Positions 1-6,037 of a DNA stretch of 7,304 nt are shown here, piece after piece. A model generated the notes under the pieces. The model did not search any database. It was not told the DNA's origin and saw nothing but the letters and a program-made list of their open reading frames with translations. Source of the stretch: Solobacterium sp. (GTDB lineage Bacteria; Bacillota_I; Bacilli_A; Erysipelotrichales; Erysipelotrichaceae); assembly GCA_016280695.1 (NCBI GenBank), contig JAEEHG010000223.1, positions 1 through 7,304 of the forward strand, given 5' to 3'. The position numbers and the translations under genes were made by a program. Within the stretch, counting starts at the first letter, position 1. Each line of letters opens with the position of its first letter.

Positions 1-684
1 CTGGATTTTGTGGAGAATTCCACCGGGTTCCGGATCGACGCGAAAGCGATCGGCACGTTCTGCCGGGAGCGCGGTATCTGCTTTGTCGTGGACGCCTGCC
101 AGGGAACCGGGGCAATGCCGCTGGATATGTATGACATGAAAATAGACTTCCTGGCAAACAATGACTACAAGTGGATGATGAATTACTGCGGCACCGGTTT
201 CGGCTTTGTCACGGCAGAATTAAGGAACCGGCTCAGCCAGCGGACCTGCGGCTGGATGTCAGACAAGGATCTCTTTGTCGAAAAAGAGACCATCGAGCTG
301 CGGGAAGACGCGGCCCGCTTCGAATTCGGCTATCCGAATGTATCCGGCATCTATGGCCTGGGGCTGGTGGCGAAACGATACTGCGAGCTGGGCGGAAAGA
401 ATATCGAAGATTATATTCTGGACCTGAACGCATATCTTGAAGCCCGTGTAAGGGAAATCCCGGGTGCGCACTTCTGGAGTGACTATGAGCGGGCAAACCG
501 CAGCGGGATCGCCGTGGTCTGCTTTGACCATGAAATCAACAGGCAGAAGCTGGCTGACCGGCAGATTGTTGCCCCGGTCCGCAGCGGTGCCATGTACGGT
601 TATCCGGCGGCGATGCGCATCGGCCTGCATTACTACAATAACAGGGAGGACATTGACCGGCTGATCGAGGCCCTGGCTGACTGA
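1..684 (+). CDS. Class V PLP-dependent aminotransferase, 3' part (N-terminus outside window)
   Basis: The frame is open from base 1, so the 227 visible codons are the C-terminal half or more of a class V (fold type I) aminotransferase, a cytosolic family usually near 370-400 residues. Counting from base 1, a VVDACQ segment supplies the Asp that pairs with the PLP pyridine nitrogen (D31) and a stacking or polar Gln (Q34); DYKW carries the probable Schiff-base lysine (K57, bases 169-171), followed by the glycine-rich CGTGFGF. The C-terminal MRIGLHYYNNREDID (205-219) matches the usual family ending, where an Arg binds the substrate carboxylate. The catalytic-loop Cys expected before this ending in SufS/IscS is absent (the segment reads VRSGAMYG), so I do not call a cysteine desulfurase; a kynureninase-like or isopenicillin-N-epimerase-like subgroup is more likely, substrate unknown. 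It ends in TGA and is followed by a terminator 30 bases on. The ATG/GTG codons near the left edge are internal. Confidence 0.85.
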   Translation: MDFVENSTGFRIDAKAIGTFCRERGICFVVDACQGTGAMPLDMYDMKIDFLANNDYKWMMNYCGTGFGFVTAELRNRLSQRTCGWMSDKDLFVEKETIELREDAARFEFGYPNVSGIYGLGLVAKRYCELGGKNIEDYILDLNAYLEARVREIPGAHFWSDYERANRSGIAVVCFDHEINRQKLADRQIVAPVRSGAMYGYPAAMRIGLHYYNNREDIDRLIEALAD

Positions 685-714
685 CACCGGCCTTGTCCGG
701 CTTTGAATCAATAT

Positions 715-745
715 AAAAGAAGCGCCTGTCAAAGCGCTTCTTTTT
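715..745. terminator. Two-way intrinsic terminator between convergent genes
   Basis: A perfect 11-bp stem (AAAAGAAGCGC at 715-725 with its complement at 734-744) closes an 8-base loop. On + it ends in a run of five T; on - the stem is followed by TTTTATATT. It sits between the aminotransferase stop (684) and the nuclease stop (773), so it can end transcription from both sides. Confidence 0.88.
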
Positions 746-772
746 CAACGATCTGCCGCAATGCCGGCGGAA

Positions 773-2407
773 TCAGTCCCACCTGCTGACCAGCTTGCTG
801 AGTTCCTTGAGGAACTTCTTCAGTTCGCTGTTCTTTGCGTTTTTCCGCTTTTCGATCAGACGGATCAGTTTCTGACCCTTCGCCATCAGTTCGGCATAAT
901 ACGCGTTCTGACCCGCAGTATCCTGCTCTCTTGCCTGATCAGCCTGGATCTGTTCCTTCTTCTCTTCGCCGCTGACAACTCTCGCCGGTTCCTCTGTCTT
1001 CAGGTATTTACCGGCCAGAAGGTCAAAGACATATCCCGTGTACGGCGCGGAAGCTTCATACCCGTATTCACTCTGCAGCAGTTTGGCATAACCGTCGGCG
1101 ACCGCGTCATCTCCGTGGACAACAAATACTGCCTTCGGTTTGTCCGGATTGTCTGTCAGCCAGTGCACCAGGCCGTTGCGGTCCGCATGGGCGCTGACAT
1201 CCTGCAGCTGGACGATTTCAGCCGCCACATGGATATCCTCCTGGAAGATCCTGACATCCTTCTCACCATCAACCAGCCTTCTTCCCAGCGTATCCTCTGC
1301 CTGGTATCCGGCAAAGGCCACCGTGCATTCCGGCCGCCACAGATTGTGCTTGAGATGGTGCTTGATGCGCCCGCTCGTGCACATGCCTGAGGCCGAGATA
1401 ATCACCGAAGGCGTGGTGACTGTATTGATCAGTTTCGACTCTTCGACATCGATCACCATCCGCAGGTTCGGGAAGACCAGCGGATGACCGCCGTTGCGGA
1501 TAATCTGCATGGCCTCTTCGTCGTAATACCCAAAGGTATTGTCATCAAAGATCGCTGTCGCTTCCTCCGCCAGCGGGCTGTCCACGTAAACGGTGAAATC
1601 CTTGTTGTCAACCAGATTCTTTTCCAGTGCCTCACGGATAAAGTAGAGAATTTCCTGGGTCCGTCCCACTGCAAAGGCCGGGATGACCACATTGCCGCCC
1701 CGGGCGAATGTCCGGTTCATGATATCCGCAAGCTGACTGACCGGATTGGCCGCTTTTTCATGCAAACGGTCCCCGTAGGTGCTTTCGGTAATGACATACT
1801 CCGTCGTTTCCCGGGGAGAAGGATCGTTGACAATCGGGATGCCCACATTGCCGAGGTCGCCGGTATATGCCAGGGTCCGTGTCTCACCGTTTTCCTGTAT
1901 GGTCAGATAGGTGATGGCACTGCCCAGAATATGGCCGCCGTCCTCAAATCTTGCCGTAACCCCTTCCAGCGGGGTAAACGGTTCACCGTACCGGACATCC
2001 TTGAAGTACTGCATGGCAATCTCCGCGTCTTTTACGGTATACAGCGGCTGCACCTGTTTATGGCCGCTGCGTTTTGCCTTCCGGTTGGCCCACTCCACTT
2101 CAGCCTCCTGAATATGGGCCGAATCCTTCAGCATGATATCGCTCAGCTGCCGGGTGGCATCCGTGCACCAGATCGTCCCGTGGAAGCCGTCTTTGACCAG
2201 TTTCGGCAGCAGCCCGGCATGATCGATGTGGGCATGTGAAAGCAGGACGGCTTCGATTTCCGCGGCGGGAACCGGCAGATCCTCATTCACGTAAATATCC
2301 CTGCCCTGTTCCAGACCGCAGTCAAGCATGATGTATTTTCCGTTAACTTCAAGCACATGGCAGCTGCCCGTCACTTCGCGGTCAGCGCCGATAAAATAAA
2401 GTTTCAT
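773..2407 (-). CDS. Beta-CASP metallo-beta-lactamase RNase (CPSF-73/TTHA0252-like) with C-terminal extension
   Basis: A 544-residue cytosolic two-zinc hydrolase of the RNA-processing beta-CASP group. The lactamase core has the zinc motif HAHIDH (58-63), a third ligand at H159 (GGHILGS) and the bridging Asp D184 (TGDLG). The beta-CASP signature follows: motif A Glu in ESTYGDR (E208), the SASGMCTSGRIKHHL stretch (338-352), GYQAEDTLGRRL (367-378), motif B His in SAHAD (H407) and motif C His in VVHGD (H431). All expected metal and catalytic residues are present, so it should be active, most likely as an endo- and/or 5'-exoribonuclease. The length exceeds the roughly 430-residue minimal bacterial form: residues about 463-544 form a highly charged, predicted helical tail with an acidic/Gln-rich part and a Lys-rich end. 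The start is set by a strong AGAGGTGA ribosome site five bases before the ATG. It lacks the layout of RNase J, and I assign no gene symbol. It is divergent from the DUF1893 gene. Confidence 0.93.
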   Translation of the reverse strand: MKLYFIGADREVTGSCHVLEVNGKYIMLDCGLEQGRDIYVNEDLPVPAAEIEAVLLSHAHIDHAGLLPKLVKDGFHGTIWCTDATRQLSDIMLKDSAHIQEAEVEWANRKAKRSGHKQVQPLYTVKDAEIAMQYFKDVRYGEPFTPLEGVTARFEDGGHILGSAITYLTIQENGETRTLAYTGDLGNVGIPIVNDPSPRETTEYVITESTYGDRLHEKAANPVSQLADIMNRTFARGGNVVIPAFAVGRTQEILYFIREALEKNLVDNKDFTVYVDSPLAEEATAIFDDNTFGYYDEEAMQIIRNGGHPLVFPNLRMVIDVEESKLINTVTTPSVIISASGMCTSGRIKHHLKHNLWRPECTVAFAGYQAEDTLGRRLVDGEKDVRIFQEDIHVAAEIVQLQDVSAHADRNGLVHWLTDNPDKPKAVFVVHGDDAVADGYAKLLQSEYGYEASAPYTGYVFDLLAGKYLKTEEPARVVSGEEKKEQIQADQAREQDTAGQNAYYAELMAKGQKLIRLIEKRKNAKNSELKKFLKELSKLVSRWD

Positions 2408-2411
2408 ATGA

Positions 2412-2420
2412 TCACCTCTT
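2412..2420 (-). promoter_or_regulatory. Ribosome binding site of the beta-CASP nuclease
   Basis: The - strand reads AAGAGGTGA just upstream of the ATG at 2407, a near-consensus Shine-Dalgarno match that supports this start. Confidence 0.8.
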
Positions 2421-2430
2421 TGCGGCGAAC

Positions 2431-2447
2431 CTGAAATATGATTTCAG
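2431..2447. repeat. Perfect inverted repeat CTGAAAT-atg-ATTTCAG
   Basis: Two 7-base arms are separated by 3 bases, in the untranslated leader of the nuclease gene: 24 bases before its ATG and downstream of the candidate -10. It could be an operator for a dimeric repressor or a small leader hairpin. There is no T-run after it on either strand, so it is not a terminator. Confidence 0.45.
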
Positions 2448-2477
2448 ATGTACACACCGCTGCCTGTTCTTAATTTA

Positions 2478-2483
2478 ATTATA
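2478..2483 (-). promoter_or_regulatory. Candidate -10 (TATAAT) for the beta-CASP nuclease
   Basis: The - strand has a perfect TATAAT about 70 bases before the ATG, in an AT-rich stretch. No convincing -35 is found 16-19 bases upstream, so this rests on the -10 alone. If used, it gives a leader of about 64 bases that contains the inverted repeat at 2431-2447. Confidence 0.4.
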
Positions 2484-2518
2484 CCGTAATTGCACTCATT
2501 TATCTTTTTATCCGAAAG

Positions 2519-2524
2519 TATGAT
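2519..2524 (+). promoter_or_regulatory. Candidate -10 (TATGAT) for the DUF1893 gene
   Basis: TATGAT lies 27 bases before the DUF1893 ATG, preceded by an AT-rich tract but with no good -35. The predicted leader is about 20 bases and would include the AGAGAGG ribosome site at 2536-2542. Confidence 0.4.
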
Positions 2525-2551
2525 ACGCTGAGCGCAGAGAGGTTTTGCTTT

Positions 2552-2995
2552 ATGAATACTGATATTTGCCGGGAAATACTCCACCGCGAAAACCTGACCT
2601 GTGTCATTGCGGATGAAAATGAAATTGTCCTGAAAAGCGACAGGAAGGCAATTCTTCCGATGCTCGACATCCTGGATCTTTACCGTAACCATAACTGCCG
2701 TCCGCTGTATCAGGCAGACAAAATCATCGGCATGGCAGCGGTTATCATTGCGGCCGAATGCGGCATCCGGGAGATCTATGCCGATGTCATCAGTGAAAAG
2801 GCCTTCGCCATTGCCGGACGGAAAGGGATCCGTGTCACTTATGACAAAAAAGTGGAAATGATCCTCAACCAGGCAAAAACCGCGGAAGGCCCCTTCGAGG
2901 CAGCCCTGCACGGGGTTGATGAGAATGACTTCGGGCAGGTGATGACGGTAATTTACGCGGTGCTTGACCGGATCGGCATCAAATACAGACCATGA
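2552..2995 (+). CDS. DUF1893 family protein (cytidine-deaminase-like fold, function unknown)
   Basis: A complete 147-residue soluble protein with no signal peptide or membrane segment. It follows the DUF1893 pattern: an N-terminal strand pair (TCVIADENEIVLKS, 16-29), a helix carrying PMLDIL, the conserved ADKIIGMAAV segment (55-64) followed by AEC (68-70), then EIYADVISEKA (74-84), and a C-terminal helical part containing GPFE where many relatives have a CPME-like motif. The known structure for this family (Thermotoga TM1506) has a deaminase-like fold without an established activity; a catalytic zinc site is not obvious here, so I do not call it a deaminase. The C-terminal 30 residues run on past the usual family end. 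The ATG has an AGAGAGG ribosome site nine bases upstream. It is divergent from the nuclease and its stop lies 21 bases from the stop of the convergent glycosyltransferase. Confidence 0.8.
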   Translation: MNTDICREILHRENLTCVIADENEIVLKSDRKAILPMLDILDLYRNHNCRPLYQADKIIGMAAVIIAAECGIREIYADVISEKAFAIAGRKGIRVTYDKKVEMILNQAKTAEGPFEAALHGVDENDFGQVMTVIYAVLDRIGIKYRP

Positions 2996-3016
2996 CAGTG
3001 CGCACCCGGGACCTAT

Positions 3017-4249
3017 TTACCGCAGAACTGCGCTTCGTTTTATCCCGGTAACCGTATGGCTGATCGGCGTCCATGAGACATTTGTGAATAACGCCGCACA
3101 GGCCACCGGCAGATAGGTTGCCATGAACAGCGGGAACGTAAATACATACAGCAGTTTCCGGAAGGCATTGGTATCGATCCGCTTCCACTCTGTGACTGTT
3201 GTCAGCAGCCCCATGCCGAAGAAACAGGCATAACCCCGCAGGATTCCGTTCATCATACTCATGACGGCAGCGGCCATTCCGCTGCCTTTCATAACCGCAC
3301 ATATGAGCATCATCACCTGCAGCAGCAGTGAAACCATGGCCAATACATATGCGCCGCCCAGTGTCCACAGATAATCAAAGCAGGCAAAACTGCCCTTTCC
3401 CATGCCTTTCAGCAGGGATATCGAGCGGCTCCCGAGAACCTGCAGGATCCCTTTCGACCAGCGCAGTCTCTGCCGGAGCGACTGCCGCAGTTCCACCGGC
3501 TGTTCATCATACAGGACAGCTTCTTCACAGTAACGGATTGTTTCACCGGCCGCAATCTGGTCCGCATTGAATTCCAGATCCTCAGTCAGGGCATGATAAT
3601 GCCATTCCGCCAGGACATCCCGCCTGAACATGAAACCCGTACCGGAAACCGCGCAGCTCAAGCCAAGCAGGTCCCGGGCCCGGTTCAGATAGCGGCATTC
3701 CCGCATGAACCAGAGGGACGATCCGGCAGAAAGCCAGTTCGTATCATAATTCTTGCTGGCCCGGTACCCGGTCACAATCCTGGCCCCCTGGCAAAGAACC
3801 CGGTTCATCTGTTCCAGATAATCATGCCGGACAAGATTATCAGCATCAAAGATCAGAAATGCCTCATGGCAGCTGCCGTAGTCCCGCCGGATATTCTGAA
3901 ACAGTTCTTCCAGGGCATAACCCTTTCCGACAAGTCTGGTATTATACCGGCGGTATACAGCCGCACCCTTCGCAGCGGCTGCTTCAGCCGTATGATCCGT
4001 ACAGTTGTCGGCCATGACAAAAACCCGGTAAGCATCCTGCGGATATGACTGCGCCGCCAGGCAATCCAGCAGATCTCCGATGACCGCTTCCTCATTGCGC
4101 GCACAGATCAGCACCGCAATCCGGTGCATATGAACAGCTTTTTCTGTTTTCCGCTTCCGTGCCAGCAGAGAAACAAGCACATAGAATACCTGATAGGCAA
4201 ACAGGGTCACAAAGAATATGTTGACAATCCTGAGCATCATTTCCAGCAT
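3017..4249 (-). CDS. Membrane family 2 glycosyltransferase (processive, cellulose/PNAG-synthase-like)
   Basis: A 410-residue integral membrane GT2 enzyme. A first membrane helix covers about residues 6-30. The cytosolic GT-A domain has ICARNEE (48-54), ADNCTD (80-85, nucleotide-sugar binding), the metal-binding DADN (135-138), SGTGF (202-206), the catalytic-base motif TEDLE (222-226) and QRLRW (260-264), the Q-x-x-R-W signature of polymer-forming synthases. Further hydrophobic stretches at about 294-320, 334-353 and 366-389 fit two to three C-terminal helices. It probably transfers sugars from UDP-sugars to a growing surface polysaccharide or glycolipid; donor and product cannot be read from sequence. 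The start is taken as the ATG at 4249 because GGGAGG ends seven bases before it; an in-frame ATG at 4264 adds five residues but has no well-spaced ribosome site. It is divergent from the MuiA-like gene, which suggests a shared envelope role. Confidence 0.88.
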   Translation of the reverse strand: MLEMMLRIVNIFFVTLFAYQVFYVLVSLLARKRKTEKAVHMHRIAVLICARNEEAVIGDLLDCLAAQSYPQDAYRVFVMADNCTDHTAEAAAAKGAAVYRRYNTRLVGKGYALEELFQNIRRDYGSCHEAFLIFDADNLVRHDYLEQMNRVLCQGARIVTGYRASKNYDTNWLSAGSSLWFMRECRYLNRARDLLGLSCAVSGTGFMFRRDVLAEWHYHALTEDLEFNADQIAAGETIRYCEEAVLYDEQPVELRQSLRQRLRWSKGILQVLGSRSISLLKGMGKGSFACFDYLWTLGGAYVLAMVSLLLQVMMLICAVMKGSGMAAAVMSMMNGILRGYACFFGMGLLTTVTEWKRIDTNAFRKLLYVFTFPLFMATYLPVACAALFTNVSWTPISHTVTGIKRSAVLR

Positions 4250-4255
4250 AAAGTG

Positions 4256-4262
4256 ACCTCCC
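4256..4262 (-). promoter_or_regulatory. Ribosome binding site that fixes the glycosyltransferase start at 4249
   Basis: The - strand reads GGGAGGT with seven bases between GGGAGG and the ATG at 4249. The alternative ATG at 4264 overlaps this site and is preceded only by AAAGGT directly against the start, too close to work. Confidence 0.8.
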
Positions 4263-4288
4263 ATACCTTTATGCTAGCCGGGGCTGTG

Positions 4289-4320
4289 CTTAAGAAAAAA
4301 GCAGAGAACCCCTTAAGAAA
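4289..4320. repeat. Direct repeat CTTAAGAAA in the divergent promoter region
   Basis: CTTAAGAAA occurs at 4289-4297 and again at 4312-4320, 23 bases start to start, in the 153-bp gap between the glycosyltransferase and the MuiA-like gene. Each copy contains the palindrome CTTAAG. The spacing is close to two helical turns, so paired regulator binding is possible. Just beyond, CATTAA is also repeated (4322-4327 and 4331-4336). I found no confident promoter for the glycosyltransferase in this gap. Confidence 0.35.
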
Positions 4321-4370
4321 TCATTAATTCCATTAACATTTCAGGCGATGCAGGAAATACCCGGAGAATT

Positions 4371-4379
4371 TGCTACAAT
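4371..4379 (+). promoter_or_regulatory. Extended -10 promoter (TGC-TACAAT) for the MuiA-like gene
   Basis: TACAAT at 4374-4379 is directly preceded by TGC, giving an extended -10; no good -35 is seen. The start point would be near 4386, leaving a leader of about 17 bases with a perfect GGAGG at 4389-4393, nine bases before the ATG at 4403. Confidence 0.5.
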
Positions 4380-4402
4380 GAAATCAATGGAGGTTTACAG
4401 AT

Positions 4403-5995
4403 ATGAATAATCTCATCCAGACCAGGGTAACTGGTGTAAAAATTTACCGGAACGGCGCGGAAACCATCCGCCGCGGGCAGGCTGAACTGAAGGCCGGTAT
4501 CAATCATCTGAAGATTGCCGGCATGACCCAGGGGACAGACACTGAGACCGTACGGCTGTTCTTCCCGGCCGGCGTCACCATGTCCGATATCCGTTTCCTC
4601 AATACGCTCAACTATAACCCGGACGAAAAGGAATCCGACCGGATCCGGGCCGAAATCAACACGCTGAAACAGCAGATCGAAGTGAAAGAACTGCAGATAT
4701 CCCTCTGGAAGGAAAACGGCAGTTTCGCCTCCCGGCAGGAACAGAATCTGCAGGATATCGAGTCGTATATCAGCAAATTGCCGGAGCGTCTGGGGGCTAT
4801 CCATCAGGAAATCGCTGCCCTGCAGAAGGATATTGCCCGGCTGGAAAAGAAACTCAATGATACGGTAAGGACCGAGTCCTGCCCGGTCATCTCGGTGGAA
4901 GTCGAAACTCCGGCCGATGCGGTGTGCGACTTTGAAATCCGCAGTCATGAGGACAATGCCCTGTGGCAGCCGGTCTATGAAATCCATACTGATGCTGAAG
5001 GCCCGCTGACTATGCGTGTGCGGGCCCGGATCCTGCAGAATACCGGCGAGGAATGGGATAAGGTCAATGTGTCCCTGCTGACCGGCAATCCGGCTTCCGG
5101 CGGGGTTATGCCGGTCATCAGGCCCGTCTATCTCAGCATCCGCACTTCCGAAACGGTAACCCGGGCCAAAGGCAATATGATGATGGGCAGGATGGCCATG
5201 GCAGCGGCGCCGATGATGGCGGATGAAGACATGGCAATGGCTGACACCATGCAGATGAATCGTCTGGAAACAGAAGAAGCGGAAGTCAGCACCGAGGAAA
5301 CCATGACCGAATACATCCTCCCCGGCACAAAGACCATCCCGTCTGATTCCGAAGGCACCATGGCCGATCTGCAGCAGTTTGACCTGCCGGCCGACTATGT
5401 CATTTCCGCTGTGCCGAAGATGGATGTCAAAGCCTGGCTGAAAGCTACGGTGAAGACCGTCGACCTGCCGGCCATGGTCCGCGGGAATGCGGCTGTCTAC
5501 CTGAACGGCATCTTTGCCGGCAACGCCCTCATCAATCAGGATATGACCAAGGAAACCTTCGATATCCCGCTTGGTCAGGAAGAAGCCGTGCAGCTGCGCC
5601 GGACAGAGAAGCTGAAGAAAACATCTGAAGCCATGCTGAAGAACCAGCGGACTACGGAATATGCCTATGAACTGATGATCACCAATTCCAAGGCCAAAGA
5701 AATCACTGTCACGGTTCAGGACCGGCTGCCGGTTTCCCGGGACAAGACCATTGTCGTCGAGCCGGTGAAGACCGACAAGGCGGAACAGGATGCCGATACC
5801 GGCCTGCTGACCTGGAAGATCACACTCGCCCCGAAGGAAACAAAGACGCTGAACCTGGCCTACCGGGTCAGCTGGCCGAAGGACAAGAAGATCCAGGAAA
5901 CTTCCGGCAGTTCAAACCGCTTCTGTCCGAACTGCGGCGCCCGGGTCTATGATCTGAAGTACTGTCCGGAATGCGGCACCCAGGTTGATTTCTGA
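4403..5995 (+). CDS. MuiA-like DUF4140/DUF4139 protein with C-terminal zinc ribbon
   Basis: A 530-residue protein of the 'mucoidy inhibitor A' family. Residues about 6-100 match the N-terminal DUF4140 part (VTGVKIYRNGAETIRRG, then a strand ending FFPAGVTMSDI). About 75-155 is a charged, heptad-like coiled coil. From about 163 the DUF4139 region begins, with NALWQPVYEI (185-194), the TGEEWDKVNVSLLTGNP block (214-230), and family-typical WPKD (491-494) near the end. Residues 259-285 form a flexible-looking insert with 11 methionines. The last 25 residues add a zinc ribbon, CPNCG at 508-512 and CPECG at 521-525, joined by an SGSS linker. There is no signal peptide or membrane helix, so it should act in the cytosol. 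The biochemical role of the family is not established; its name comes from suppression of mucoid growth. It is transcribed away from a polysaccharide-type glycosyltransferase and ends five bases before a terminator. Confidence 0.85.
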   Translation: MNNLIQTRVTGVKIYRNGAETIRRGQAELKAGINHLKIAGMTQGTDTETVRLFFPAGVTMSDIRFLNTLNYNPDEKESDRIRAEINTLKQQIEVKELQISLWKENGSFASRQEQNLQDIESYISKLPERLGAIHQEIAALQKDIARLEKKLNDTVRTESCPVISVEVETPADAVCDFEIRSHEDNALWQPVYEIHTDAEGPLTMRVRARILQNTGEEWDKVNVSLLTGNPASGGVMPVIRPVYLSIRTSETVTRAKGNMMMGRMAMAAAPMMADEDMAMADTMQMNRLETEEAEVSTEETMTEYILPGTKTIPSDSEGTMADLQQFDLPADYVISAVPKMDVKAWLKATVKTVDLPAMVRGNAAVYLNGIFAGNALINQDMTKETFDIPLGQEEAVQLRRTEKLKKTSEAMLKNQRTTEYAYELMITNSKAKEITVTVQDRLPVSRDKTIVVEPVKTDKAEQDADTGLLTWKITLAPKETKTLNLAYRVSWPKDKKIQETSGSSNRFCPNCGARVYDLKYCPECGTQVDF

Positions 5996-5999
5996 TCAG

Positions 6000-6037
6000 A
6001 AAAAAAAAAGCATCGAAGCAGACGTTTCGATGCTTTT
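6000..6037. terminator. Two-way intrinsic terminator after the MuiA-like gene
   Basis: A perfect 12-bp stem (AAAAGCATCGAA at 6006-6017 with its complement at 6026-6037) has an 8-base loop. Ten A at 6000-6009 give a T-run on -, and TTTT followed by ATATTTT gives the tail on +. The - strand stop codon of the next gene (TAA at 6038-6036) overlaps the base of the stem. Confidence 0.88.

Noticed and set aside
687..700. CCGG...CCGG hairpin just after the aminotransferase stop
   Set aside because: It has only a 4-bp stem and no T-run; the strong terminator at 715-745 follows directly.
1484..2239. A 251-codon open frame on + antisense to the beta-CASP nuclease, and another of 209 codons at 761-1390
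   Set aside because: Both lie fully inside the nuclease gene, whose catalytic motifs are all intact. They have no ribosome site or recognisable domain and reflect GC-biased third positions of the true gene.
2490..2495. TTGCAC as a -35 for the DUF1893 promoter
   Set aside because: It matches only three of six consensus bases and lies 23 bases from the TATGAT, too far for a normal promoter.
3006..3048. Possible hairpin terminator between DUF1893 and GT2
   Set aside because: The outer stem is 6 bp with a 31-base loop, the inner one 4-5 bp, and there is no T-run directly after it on either strand.
4250..4264. Longer glycosyltransferase start at 4264 (five extra residues)
   Set aside because: The extra codons overlap the GGGAGGT ribosome site for the ATG at 4249, and the upstream ATG has no well-placed site of its own.
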